A DNA stretch of 12,182 bases from an uncultured Roseburia sp. GTDB lineage: Bacteria; Bacillota; Clostridia; Lachnospirales; Lachnospiraceae. The translations under genes and the position numbers were made by a program. This document shows positions 1 through 7,133 of this stretch, piece by piece. The notes beneath the pieces are model-generated. The model worked only from the letters and a program-made list of their open reading frames with translations. It made no database searches and was not told where the DNA came from. Every line of letters begins with the position of its first letter. Position 1 is the first letter of the stretch. The stretch spans positions 1 to 12,182 of the forward strand of contig CAKQXQ010000060.1 of the NCBI GenBank assembly GCA_934292805.1, written 5' to 3'.

Positions 1-449
1 GGATTCATATGCTTAATATCCATTAAGTAAGTATCCAGATACGGAAGCAGTGTCTCGATCACTTCGTATTTTGCATAAGCCATGCTTTCAATGGCTGTTG
101 ATATTCCAAGGTCTTTTGCTGCTCTTAAAAGTCCTAATGAAAACTCCGGTTGAAGCGTACATTCACCGCCGGAGAGGGTGATTCCTCCACCGGACTGTAA
201 ATAATAAGGCATGTCTCTTTCTACTGTTTTCATAACTTCTGCTACAGTCACATCTTTGCCCATAACCTTCGGCTTTCCATTGATCATCATTGTTTCCACT
301 TCAAAAGACTGTGATTCCGGATTGCAACACCATCTGCATCTTAGTGCACATCCTTTTAAGAAGACTATGGTTCGGATTCCCGGGCCATCATGTATGGAAT
401 ATCTTTGAATATCAAAAATCCTGCCGGATGTATTCAAATAATCTTTCAT
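1..449 (-). CDS. Glycyl radical enzyme activating enzyme (radical SAM), 3' end missing
   Basis: Partial gene, 149 codons visible, running off the low-coordinate edge, so the C-terminus is missing. It would cleave S-adenosylmethionine to install the glycyl radical on the dehydratase encoded just upstream. Visible: the N-terminal GRIFDIQRYSIHDGPGIRT segment typical of these activases; the radical-SAM CxxxCxxC motif at Cys34, Cys38 and Cys41 (codon 34 is at 348-350); GGGITLSGGE at residues 87-96 (SAM amino-group contact region); and LMDIKH near residue 142-147. Only about 45 residues separate the CxxxCxxC motif from GGGIT, and they hold no ferredoxin-type cysteines, so the auxiliary [4Fe-4S] domain common in glycerol-dehydratase activases is absent, as in the short pyruvate formate-lyase activase. 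The ATG at 449 follows the dehydratase stop by 16 bases, with GGAAGG about 11 bases upstream. The family call is firm; the partner is inferred from adjacency. Confidence 0.9.
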   Translation of the reverse strand, partial: MKDYLNTSGRIFDIQRYSIHDGPGIRTIVFLKGCALRCRWCCNPESQSFEVETMMINGKPKVMGKDVTVAEVMKTVERDMPYYLQSGGGITLSGGECTLQPEFSLGLLRAAKDLGISTAIESMAYAKYEVIETLLPYLDTYLMDIKHMN

Positions 450-465
450 AACGCATTTTTCCTTC

Positions 466-2997
466 CTATCGATTATCAGCCTGTTCTGTTCTCTTAATGA
501 TATCATCCTGTAAGGATTTCGATAACGTAGTAAACAAAGCAGAATATCCGGCTACACGTACGATCAGCCCACTGTATTTTTCAGGATGAGCCTGTGCGTC
601 TAAGAGAGTTGCACGGTCTACGACATTAAACTGCATGTGCATACCCTGCTGATCAAAGTAACCACGGATCAGAGAAATAAAACTCTCCAGTCCCTTCTCT
701 CCAGCCATAGCTGTTGGATGCATTTTCATATTAAAGAGTGTTCCGTTACTTGCGATCGCATGATCTAATTTTGCAACTGAGTTACAGGATGCCGTCGGAC
801 CACTGATATCAAATCCTGACGTCGGTCCTACACCATCTGCTACCGGAGTATGTGCTAATCTTCCGTCCGGGGTAGCACCGGTCTGTGCTCCTAATGGAAC
901 ATTTGCTGATACCGGATAGAGACCTGCCTGGTACATTCCTCCTCTTGGATTTTTGAATGTCTCTAATGGTCTTGTGTAGAAATATGCTGCCTCGCGGGCA
1001 AGCTCATCTACTTCATCAATATCGTTGCCGTATTTCGGAAGTTCAAGGATCATTTCATGGATCTCTTCATAACGCTTCCTGACATCTTCCGGTAATTCCA
1101 TCTCTAATACCTGTTTGATCGTATTCGCTATCACATCAGGTCCCACTTCCTGACCTGCATCTTTTAATCCTCTTGCAACCTGCATTGCAATATCTCCTGC
1201 TGTCGTAGCATCCAGACCTTTACCGTAATTCATCTCAAGAGCTTTCTTTAACTCGCCCATGGTAATGCGTTTTTCTTCAAATACCAGCTTCTTGATCGTA
1301 TATAAAGAATCTGCGACATTTGCGATACCAAAGCCCTGCGGACCGGTAAAGTTATAAATTGCTCCGCCTTCCTGTGCACTCATTCCCCGCTTAATGCAGT
1401 CATCTACCAGACATGACTCAAATGGTAACGGTGCAAGCTTTGCATGTGCATAATCAATTGCATTATCTGCATTTACCATCAATTCGATGTTATATAACAT
1501 CTGTTTTCTGTATGCTTCCATAAATTCATCAAATGACTGGAAGCTCTCCACATCACCGGTCTGGATACTTGCGATCTCTCCATTGTCATAACCATTGGAA
1601 AATACCATCTCCAATGGGCGGCACATGTTGAAGAACGCTGCATCATGCCATCCATCTGTTTTACCCGGAACCTGCGGTTCTACACATCCAATAATATTGT
1701 AATTCCTTGCCTCCTCCATGGTTGCTCCACGATGAACCAATGCAGGAATAATCACTTCGTCATTATAATAAGCTGGTAAACCGATACCGGTTCTTGTCAG
1801 CTCCGCCGCACGCATTAACAGTGCCTTGGATGATCCATGCCATACACGGATCGATAAAGATGGCATTGGTAAAAACACATGCTCACTTGCAGTGATGCAC
1901 ATAAACGAAAGATCATTGGTAGCGTCTCTTCCCTGAACTGTCTGTCCACCAACGATCAGGTTCTGGAATAAGGAATATCCTGCAAAACCTTCTGCACTTG
2001 CGGCATCACGACATTTATTCAGGTCATTTAATTTTACCCAGATACAGTCGATCAGTTCCTGTGCGTACTCACGGGTGAGACTGCCTTCTTTTAAATCCTT
2101 CTCGTAATAAGGATACATGTACTGGTCAAAACGTCCCGGTGAAATTGAATGTCCGCTGGATTCAATCTGCAATACCTGCTGGATAAACCAGAAAGACTGA
2201 CATGCTTCCTGGAAGCTTTCAGCCGGGAATTCCGGTACATTTTTACATACTCTTGCAATTGTCAGAAGCTCCTGTCTTCTTGCTGTATCATTCTCTTTCT
2301 CTGCCATCTCTTCTGCCATTTTCGCATAACGGTTTGCATAAGTGATGACCGCATCACAGGAAATCAGGATGGATTCTAAGAAACACATCTTGGTCGAATA
2401 ATCAGCATCTCCAAAATGGCAGTTCTCCATCTCTTTTCTGACTTTTTCTTTTACACCATTCAGACCGATCGCCAATACGGTTTCATACTGAACTGTTACA
2501 TGTCCTACACCATTATAAAAATAGTTGCCCGGTGTAAAGAAATTGTGTTTCATGGCACGGAGTGTCTCAGGTGCCATATAGGAAGTTGCCAGTTCACTGG
2601 TTGTTTTTCCTTTCCAGTAAGCATCTGCAGCCAATAATCTCTTTTTTGTTTCGTCTGAAATATAGAATGGATCAGCACTTCTTGTTTCGACTGTTTCGAA
2701 TTCTGCCTCTAACCATTCATATGAAAATTCCGGATATGTCTGGCATCCTCTCGGTGCGATCGTTGTACTTCCGACAATTAATTCTTCCGGTCTGATAATG
2801 ATCGGAAGATTCTTTAAAATATGTTCAAAAGCACGTGCTTTGCGCATCACTACCGGCTGACCTTCCGTAGCCTTAAATGATTCTGTGATCAGTTCCGCTC
2901 TTGCCGCCTCAATCTCAGGCATCTTTGCATACAGATGATCTACAAGTCTTTTTATACGATCGGACTTTGCAATCGGAGTACTATCATAATTTCCCAT
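466..2997 (-). CDS. Glycyl radical diol dehydratase (B12-independent 1,2-propanediol/glycerol dehydratase)
   Basis: 843-residue glycyl radical enzyme and signature enzyme of the compartment; it likely dehydrates 1,2-propanediol to propionaldehyde. The radical loop VRVAGYSALF places the radical on Gly817 (codon 547-549). The thiyl cysteine is Cys438 in IIGCVEPQ (codon 1684-1686), followed by Glu440 and Asp452. His166, His283 and Ser284 (GHSIS) complete the set seen in Clostridium butyricum glycerol dehydratase (His164, His281, Ser282, Cys433, Glu435, Asp447, Gly763, from memory). This pattern argues for a diol dehydratase rather than choline lyase, hydroxyphenylacetate decarboxylase or pyruvate formate-lyase. 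The protein is about 55 residues longer than glycerol dehydratase; the excess lies around residues 594-650 and looks like an inserted helical segment. Propanediol rather than glycerol is inferred from the fucose-type aldolase in the same operon. The start has GAAAGGA about 12 bases upstream. The activase follows after 16 bases. Confidence 0.95.
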   Translation of the reverse strand: MGNYDSTPIAKSDRIKRLVDHLYAKMPEIEAARAELITESFKATEGQPVVMRKARAFEHILKNLPIIIRPEELIVGSTTIAPRGCQTYPEFSYEWLEAEFETVETRSADPFYISDETKKRLLAADAYWKGKTTSELATSYMAPETLRAMKHNFFTPGNYFYNGVGHVTVQYETVLAIGLNGVKEKVRKEMENCHFGDADYSTKMCFLESILISCDAVITYANRYAKMAEEMAEKENDTARRQELLTIARVCKNVPEFPAESFQEACQSFWFIQQVLQIESSGHSISPGRFDQYMYPYYEKDLKEGSLTREYAQELIDCIWVKLNDLNKCRDAASAEGFAGYSLFQNLIVGGQTVQGRDATNDLSFMCITASEHVFLPMPSLSIRVWHGSSKALLMRAAELTRTGIGLPAYYNDEVIIPALVHRGATMEEARNYNIIGCVEPQVPGKTDGWHDAAFFNMCRPLEMVFSNGYDNGEIASIQTGDVESFQSFDEFMEAYRKQMLYNIELMVNADNAIDYAHAKLAPLPFESCLVDDCIKRGMSAQEGGAIYNFTGPQGFGIANVADSLYTIKKLVFEEKRITMGELKKALEMNYGKGLDATTAGDIAMQVARGLKDAGQEVGPDVIANTIKQVLEMELPEDVRKRYEEIHEMILELPKYGNDIDEVDELAREAAYFYTRPLETFKNPRGGMYQAGLYPVSANVPLGAQTGATPDGRLAHTPVADGVGPTSGFDISGPTASCNSVAKLDHAIASNGTLFNMKMHPTAMAGEKGLESFISLIRGYFDQQGMHMQFNVVDRATLLDAQAHPEKYSGLIVRVAGYSALFTTLSKSLQDDIIKRTEQADNR

Positions 2998-3074
2998 CCC
3001 GCTGACATTCCTTTCTATTTGTTGTTGCTATATCAATTGCCTTCTCAATCTTAATGTTGGATCTAATTCGCCTC

Positions 3075-3845
3075 TTATATTTCTTTCGGATAGATGCACT
3101 GGATTCCATTCTCTTCAAATGCCTGCATCCATCTTTCGTCCGGCTTCTTATCGGTTACAACTACATCCAGTCCGGAAAGTGGGCAAATATTATAAAAACC
3201 TACTGTATCGAATTTTGACGAATCTACTGTCAGGTATACTTTCTTAGCAGACTTGATCATGCTCTGTTTAATACACCCTGTTTCATCATTGCCTTCCGTA
3301 ACCCCTTTTTGGATATCCAGCCCTTTGCAGGAGAAAAACACCTTATCTGCATTATATTGCTCAATGCTGTCGGCTGCCTTTACTCCCAGAAATGACATAG
3401 AGTCTCCTTTTAACATACCTCCGGTCGAGATAATATCCCATTCCGAAATATCCGATAATTCCAGTAAATTCTCAATAGAATTGGTAATGACTGTAAGCTT
3501 CTTTTTGTTCTTAATATTCTTTGCAATAAATACTGCTGTAGTCGATGCATCCAGGAAAATATGCTCCCCATCCTGGATCTCCTGACTGATCAGATCAGCA
3601 ATCTTTTGTTTTCCGATTGAATTGGATTTCCATCTGACATTGAACGGAAGATCTATACTGCCTATCTCATTAATGACAGCACCACCATAACTTTTTATTA
3701 CATGTCCATCTTCTGCCAGCTTCTCTAAATCTCTTCGGATGGTCTCTTCCGAAACCCGAAACTGCTTGCTTAATTCACTTACAATTACCTTTTTATCCTT
3801 GTGAACCTGTTCCAGAATCTGTTTTCGTCTTTCCACTGCAAGCAT
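3075..3845 (-). CDS. DeoR-family transcriptional regulator
   Basis: 256-residue DeoR/GlpR-type regulator. The N-terminal winged helix-turn-helix spans about residues 1-57, with the family signature VSEETIRRDLEKL and a wing ending KSYGGAV. The C-terminal DeoR sensor domain, related to sugar-phosphate isomerases, shows DASTTA (99-104), TGGMLKGDSMSFLG (about 141-154) and VDSSKFD (from about 207). Family members usually repress sugar operons and release DNA on binding a phosphorylated sugar or glycolytic intermediate. From context the effector could be fuculose-1-phosphate, rhamnulose-1-phosphate or dihydroxyacetone phosphate, but nothing in the sequence fixes it. The gene sits inside the operon between the PduT-like shell gene (22 bases upstream) and the dehydratase (77 bases downstream), in the same direction, which suggests autoregulation. 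The start is preceded by AGAGG. The 77-base gap downstream shows no convincing promoter or hairpin. Confidence 0.9.
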   Translation of the reverse strand: MLAVERRKQILEQVHKDKKVIVSELSKQFRVSEETIRRDLEKLAEDGHVIKSYGGAVINEIGSIDLPFNVRWKSNSIGKQKIADLISQEIQDGEHIFLDASTTAVFIAKNIKNKKKLTVITNSIENLLELSDISEWDIISTGGMLKGDSMSFLGVKAADSIEQYNADKVFFSCKGLDIQKGVTEGNDETGCIKQSMIKSAKKVYLTVDSSKFDTVGFYNICPLSGLDVVVTDKKPDERWMQAFEENGIQCIYPKEI

Positions 3846-3867
3846 AAATTAAACCTCTTTTTCTGAA

Positions 3868-4416
3868 TTACATGATGTATTTCATAAGTTTGTCAGAAGG
3901 ACGCGGAATAACAGAACTGTCAAGGAACATTCCTCTGTCACCGGCTTCTGCTTTTGCGTGTTCGATCGCTGCCTGTACAGCAGATACGCTTCCTGTAAGA
4001 GTCATATAACTCTTTCCACACATTCCTTTTGCCAATCGTAACTCGATCAGATCAACAATTGCTGTTTTCGCTGCAAGATCTGCTGCCACGATAAGTGCTG
4101 CCACATCATATGTCTCTAAAATACCCAATGCTTCTATTTTCTCCGGCTGTGCTGTACCGTAAATAGCAGGGAAAATAGATTCATGTGGATTTCCTAATAC
4201 AAAGGTATCCATAACTTTATTAGAATATTTACTTGCTGCCACATCCACAGATGCACGGACTGCACTTAATTCACCTGCAACTAAGATCACAAATTTACCC
4301 GGACAGGTTACTTCAGCCTGTAAAATTTCTACATCCGCAGCTTTTGCCATTTCATCAGCTGCTTTAAAACCAGTAGATACTGTTGTGCATTCTACCATAC
4401 CAATTGCTCTGGCCAT
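3868..4416 (-). CDS. pduT: PduT-like BMC-T trimeric shell protein with pore Fe-S cysteine
   Basis: 182 residues with two BMC domains in tandem: residues 1-90 beginning ARAIGMVECTTVSTGFKAAD, and 91-182 beginning EALGILETYDVAALIVAAD and ending SSVIPRPSDKLMKYIM. Such proteins form trimers that occupy a hexamer position in the shell. Cys38 lies in the segment EVTCPGKFV, the same residue number and context as Cys38 of PduT (TICPGKFL), where three copies hold a [4Fe-4S] cluster at the central pore. That makes this a candidate electron conduit rather than a gated metabolite pore. It directly follows the PduS-like gene (27-base gap), matching the known PduS-PduT partnership. The length equals that of PduT. 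The start is preceded by GAGAGG. The BMC-T call is firm; cluster binding is inferred from the conserved cysteine. Confidence 0.93.
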   Translation of the reverse strand: MARAIGMVECTTVSTGFKAADEMAKAADVEILQAEVTCPGKFVILVAGELSAVRASVDVAASKYSNKVMDTFVLGNPHESIFPAIYGTAQPEKIEALGILETYDVAALIVAADLAAKTAIVDLIELRLAKGMCGKSYMTLTGSVSAVQAAIEHAKAEAGDRGMFLDSSVIPRPSDKLMKYIM

Positions 4417-4443
4417 AATTCTTTTCCTCTCTTTTTATGGATC

Positions 4444-5769
4444 TTACTTTCCTTTTACTACTACTTCTCTGTCGGTCACTTTCTGAACTACTCCATCAAT
4501 AGAGCAATGGATTGCAACGCTTAATCCGTCTTTCGGTTCCCCGATCAACTGTCCCTTTGCCACCTGGTCCCCGACACTTACAACCGGTGTTGCAGGTGCT
4601 CCGATATGCTGGCTCATTGGGATCTTAACCAGTTTGGTAACCGGTGTTGTATCTTCAAACGGTGCCGGTTTATCATATCTTACTAAATCTAATCTGGCTG
4701 CCAGTCTGTGTACCGGCAGTTTTCTTAACTCTCTGTCTTCTAATACCGGTGCCGGTTCAACTTTTTCCACCTTGATACCTGCACCTCTTAAACCGCCTTT
4801 AAATTGCTGTATAATGGACTTTGGTGACAATCCCTGCGGACATGCATATTTTTCACAGATTCCGCATCCGCTGCAATATGCTGCATTGATAAACACGCTC
4901 AGATCACTCAGATCATGATTTGCAACCGCTCTCATGACCTTATGTGGCTCGATCGGATGTCCCAATGCATGTCTTGAACACATATCAGTACAGGTTCTGC
5001 ACTGACAGCAGGAAGAAGATGCTCTTCTCTTTTCAATGTCAAGATTCTTTTCCATTCTCACAACAACATGATGGTCTTTTGGTAATATAATGATCGCATT
5101 TGTTGTCTTGGTAATAACTGTATTCTCTGTTCCAAGACGCCCCATCATCGGACCACCCATCACATAAGCAGGATCCTCAACCGTTATTTTACCGGCAAGA
5201 GAAATCGCTTCTTTTACAGTTGTTCCTAATGGAACCCGTACAGTCAGTGGATGATCGATCTCACCGACAATGGATACTAATTTATTTGTTACCGGTATAT
5301 TAAGATGTACTGCCCTGTACAGGTTGTACATGGTTTCCACGTTATATACCACAACGTTTTCATCTATCGGAAGTCCGCCTGGTTTGATCACCCGTCCGGT
5401 GGCTTCATAAATTAAAACTACTTCATCTCCCATTGGATATGCCGCCTTAAGCGCACAGATCCTCACATTAGGGAAGTCTCCGATTACTTCCTCAATTGCT
5501 TTGATCGTAGTTACATATTCACTTTTAATTCCAATTACTGCTTCTTTTGCTCCAAAGCTTTCTCGTACTTCATCCAGCATCTGGATGATCTCTTCTGTAT
5601 GAGTAGCCAGCAACTGTCTGTGAAGCTTTAACAATGGTTCACATTCTACACAGTTTAAAATGACTGTGTCTGCCTTTTCTGTCATCTTCGCATAAGCTGG
5701 GAAACCGGCACCGCCGGCTCCCACTATGCCATTATTTCTTGCAATATTTTTCAGTTCATCGATCAGCAT
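4444..5769 (-). CDS. pduS: PduS-like flavin/Fe-S electron-transfer protein (RnfC family)
   Basis: 441 residues resembling PduS and the soluble part of RnfC. The N-terminal nucleotide/flavin-binding segment reads GAGGAGFPAYAK (17-28), followed by CVECEPLL and a middle RnfC-type domain with PMGDE and GGLP. Two [4Fe-4S] ferredoxin motifs follow: Cys254, 257, 260, 264 in the CCQCRTCTDMC segment, and Cys299, 302, 305, 310 in CSGCGICEKYACP. The C-terminus (about 390-441) is a barrel-sandwich, biotinyl-like segment with SVGDQVAKGQLIG. In the B12-dependent Pdu system PduS is a cobalamin reductase; no B12 enzyme is present here, so it more likely passes electrons from NADH, with the neighbouring PduT-like protein, across the shell or to the activase. 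It starts 2 bases after the EutN stop, with GGAG about 10 bases upstream, suggesting translational coupling. No membrane segments are visible. Confidence 0.92.
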   Translation of the reverse strand: MLIDELKNIARNNGIVGAGGAGFPAYAKMTEKADTVILNCVECEPLLKLHRQLLATHTEEIIQMLDEVRESFGAKEAVIGIKSEYVTTIKAIEEVIGDFPNVRICALKAAYPMGDEVVLIYEATGRVIKPGGLPIDENVVVYNVETMYNLYRAVHLNIPVTNKLVSIVGEIDHPLTVRVPLGTTVKEAISLAGKITVEDPAYVMGGPMMGRLGTENTVITKTTNAIIILPKDHHVVVRMEKNLDIEKRRASSSCCQCRTCTDMCSRHALGHPIEPHKVMRAVANHDLSDLSVFINAAYCSGCGICEKYACPQGLSPKSIIQQFKGGLRGAGIKVEKVEPAPVLEDRELRKLPVHRLAARLDLVRYDKPAPFEDTTPVTKLVKIPMSQHIGAPATPVVSVGDQVAKGQLIGEPKDGLSVAIHCSIDGVVQKVTDREVVVKGK

Positions 5770-5771
5770 AT

Positions 5772-6041
5772 TTATTTACTCCAATCCTGTCCTTCATCAA
5801 TGATTCCAACAATAGCTGCGTCTATTGGTGCATCTGACATATCACAGCCGATTCTGGCTGCACTGCCCTGTGCGACCAATACGTATTCTCCTATTCCGGC
5901 GCCAATGATATCTATTGCAACCAGGCGACTGCCGGTGTTTCTCATGCTTTCAACCGGTTCAACAATCATAAACTTGTTGCCAACTAATTTTTCACTTTTT
6001 CTCGTAGAAAACAAGCTTCCCACAACTTTTCCAATTATCAT
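5772..6041 (-). CDS. pduN: EutN/PduN/CcmL-type BMC vertex pentamer protein
   Basis: 89-residue BMC-P shell protein of the EutN/CcmL/PduN family, expected to form pentamers that cap the vertices of the polyhedral shell. The N-terminus MIIGKVVGSLFSTRK and the central strand segment VAIDIIGAGIGEYVLVAQGS match the family signatures, and the length is usual for the family. It is the only vertex protein gene in the window, so it probably supplies all pentamers. GGAGAG lies about 6 bases before the ATG. The gene sits between PduL and PduS, an arrangement like the pdu operon's L-M-N-S region. The 68-base gap on its 5' side contains only a weak 5-bp inverted repeat and no clear signal. Confidence 0.93.
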   Translation of the reverse strand: MIIGKVVGSLFSTRKSEKLVGNKFMIVEPVESMRNTGSRLVAIDIIGAGIGEYVLVAQGSAARIGCDMSDAPIDAAIVGIIDEGQDWSK

Positions 6042-6109
6042 AATAACTCTCCATCGAATTTATGAATTGAAAGCCGGTTTCTGCCTAAAAAACCACAGTC
6101 CGAACTCTC

Positions 6110-6757
6110 TTAAAATATGATTGTCGCTAAATCGTCCTGTTTTACCTGAGAAGCATTCGCCTCATCCGTATCGATATGCATCTCTGTTGTAAAAGACTCG
6201 TCTACACGGATCTTTACCTGATCTAATACTACACCTCTCTCATTGCCCACACGTACAGATACAAAATCATTATCTTTTAATCCTGCGGCTGCAGCGTCTG
6301 CCGGACACATATGAATGTGTCTTGCTGCTACAATACAGCCTTCATCAAGGTAGATAACTCCTTTTGGACCTACTAAAGCGATCGGTGCAGATCCGGCTGT
6401 ATCGCCAGACTGTCTGACCGGAGCTTTAATTCCTAATGTACGAGCATCTGTTGCAGAAATTTCTACCTGGGATTTACTTCTTACAGGTCCTAAGATACGA
6501 ACATTTTCAATTGCTCTTAATTTTAATCCCACAATTGTACACTGCTCGTTGGATGCAAACTGTCCACCCATTAATTCTTTTTTCTTTGTAAGCTGATATC
6601 CCTTACCAAATAACTTTTCTACATCTTCCTGGGTCAAATGGATGTGTCTTGCAGAGATTCCTACCGGTACTTTTACGACAGGTTTATTCGAATTAGTGCT
6701 TTCCATTGCCTGTAATACCATTCTGGTAATTTCTTCTACATTATTATAAGAATTCAA
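6110..6757 (-). CDS. pduL: PduL phosphate propanoyltransferase, TTG start, N-terminal encapsulation peptide
   Basis: 215-residue BMC-type phosphotransacylase, unrelated to Pta. It converts propionyl-CoA plus phosphate to propionyl phosphate and CoA, recycling CoA inside the compartment. It has the two PduL domains with the metal-ligand histidines: ARHIHLT (His38, His40), ARHIHMC (His147, His149) and EMHIDTDEAN (His194). Residues 1-20 form an amphipathic encapsulation-type helix (NNVEEITRMVLQAM), then a short linker before VPVGISARHIH. The initiation codon is TTG (6755-6757). An in-frame TGA sits two codons upstream (6761-6763), so no earlier start is possible, and the next ATG (residue 13) would cut the helix in half; TTG is therefore the best start. 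AAGGG lies 12 bases upstream, a weak signal compared with the shell genes. No propionate kinase is in the window, so ATP formation must use a kinase encoded elsewhere. Confidence 0.93.
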   Translation of the reverse strand: MNSYNNVEEITRMVLQAMESTNSNKPVVKVPVGISARHIHLTQEDVEKLFGKGYQLTKKKELMGGQFASNEQCTIVGLKLRAIENVRILGPVRSKSQVEISATDARTLGIKAPVRQSGDTAGSAPIALVGPKGVIYLDEGCIVAARHIHMCPADAAAAGLKDNDFVSVRVGNERGVVLDQVKIRVDESFTTEMHIDTDEANASQVKQDDLATIIF

Positions 6758-6784
6758 GATTCACACCATCCCTTATGTAATAGT

Positions 6785-6814
6785 CACACAGTCAGAGCTG
6801 CCTCTAACTGTGTG
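6785..6814 (-). other. 13-bp RNA hairpin between shell genes and pduL (stability/attenuation candidate)
   Basis: On the transcribed strand the sequence forms a 13-bp stem: 5' arm CACACAGTTAGAG, 4-base loop GCAG, 3' arm CTCTGACTGTGTG. The only non-Watson-Crick pair is U-G in the minus-strand RNA; on the plus strand the same position would be a C-A mismatch, which fits function as minus-strand RNA. It sits 16 bases beyond the stop of the last BMC-H gene and 28 bases before pduL. No U tract follows (ACTATTACATAAGG comes next), so it is not a standard intrinsic terminator. A 3'-protecting or processing element that raises shell-gene over enzyme-gene expression, or partial attenuation, is inferred. 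Confidence 0.6.
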
Positions 6815-6829
6815 CATATGAAATGTTAC

Positions 6830-7108
6830 TTATTTAACTGTTGGTAAAATCATCTCTACATCGCCGTGTGGTCTTGGGATTACGTGTGTAGCTACTAATT
6901 CGCCTAATGTACCTGCACTGCTTGCTCCGGCTTCTACTGCAGATTTCACAGCTCCTACGTCTCCACGTACCATAACTGTTACTAATCCGGATCCGATCTT
7001 CTCTGTTCCTACTAATGTTACGTTTGCTGCTTTGCACATTGCATCTGCTGCTTCAATTGCTGCTACTAAACCTCTGGTTTCAATCATTCCTAATGCTTCT
7101 AATGCCAT
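6830..7108 (-). CDS. Canonical BMC-H hexameric shell protein (PduA/PduJ type), copy 1
   Basis: 92-residue single BMC domain protein, the main facet-tiling type. It has ALGMIETRGLVAAIEAADAM at the N-terminus, the pore motif KIGSG (37-41) and the C-terminal THVIPRPHGDVE strand/helix. The pore loop matches that of PduA, which conducts small polar molecules such as 1,2-propanediol. It is about 85% identical to the other canonical copy at 7551-7832, differing at about 14 positions clustered in the middle and at the C-terminus. A strong AGGAGG (7117-7122) lies 8 bases before the ATG, consistent with high expression. It is the last of four consecutive BMC-H genes and is followed by the hairpin at 6785-6814. 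Confidence 0.95.
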   Translation of the reverse strand: MALEALGMIETRGLVAAIEAADAMCKAANVTLVGTEKIGSGLVTVMVRGDVGAVKSAVEAGASSAGTLGELVATHVIPRPHGDVEMILPTVK

Positions 7109-7133
7109 AATTGTTTCCTCCTATTTTATCTTT

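Noticed and set aside
412..456. A 14-codon reading frame (MRYERLFEYIRQDF) starting at the ATG at 456, better spaced to GGAAGG than the activase start.
   Set aside because: It ends at TGA after 14 codons and matches nothing. The ATG at 449 in another frame opens the clear activase sequence, so this is probably chance, though leader-type coupling cannot be excluded.
466..2997. Choline trimethylamine-lyase or pyruvate formate-lyase as the identity of the glycyl radical enzyme.
   Set aside because: The His/Ser (GHSIS) plus Cys-x-Glu and downstream Asp set matches diol dehydratases, PFL has a Cys-Cys pair, and the operon contains a fucose-type aldolase and propanediol-type enzymes.
2998..3074. 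Possible internal promoter before the dehydratase (TTGAGA and AT-rich bases).
   Set aside because: No -10 box at a proper distance was found and no inverted repeat resembling a regulator site stands out.
3253..3585. Plus-strand open frame of 110 codons within the regulator gene.
   Set aside because: Antisense to the well-supported DeoR-family gene; its hydrophobic stretches mirror coding-strand composition and no start signal is evident.
6042..6109. Possible hairpin (GGTTT...AAACC) in the pduL-pduN gap with a T-rich stretch.
   Set aside because: Only 5 base pairs with a long loop, and the T run is within the loop rather than after the stem; not a credible terminator.
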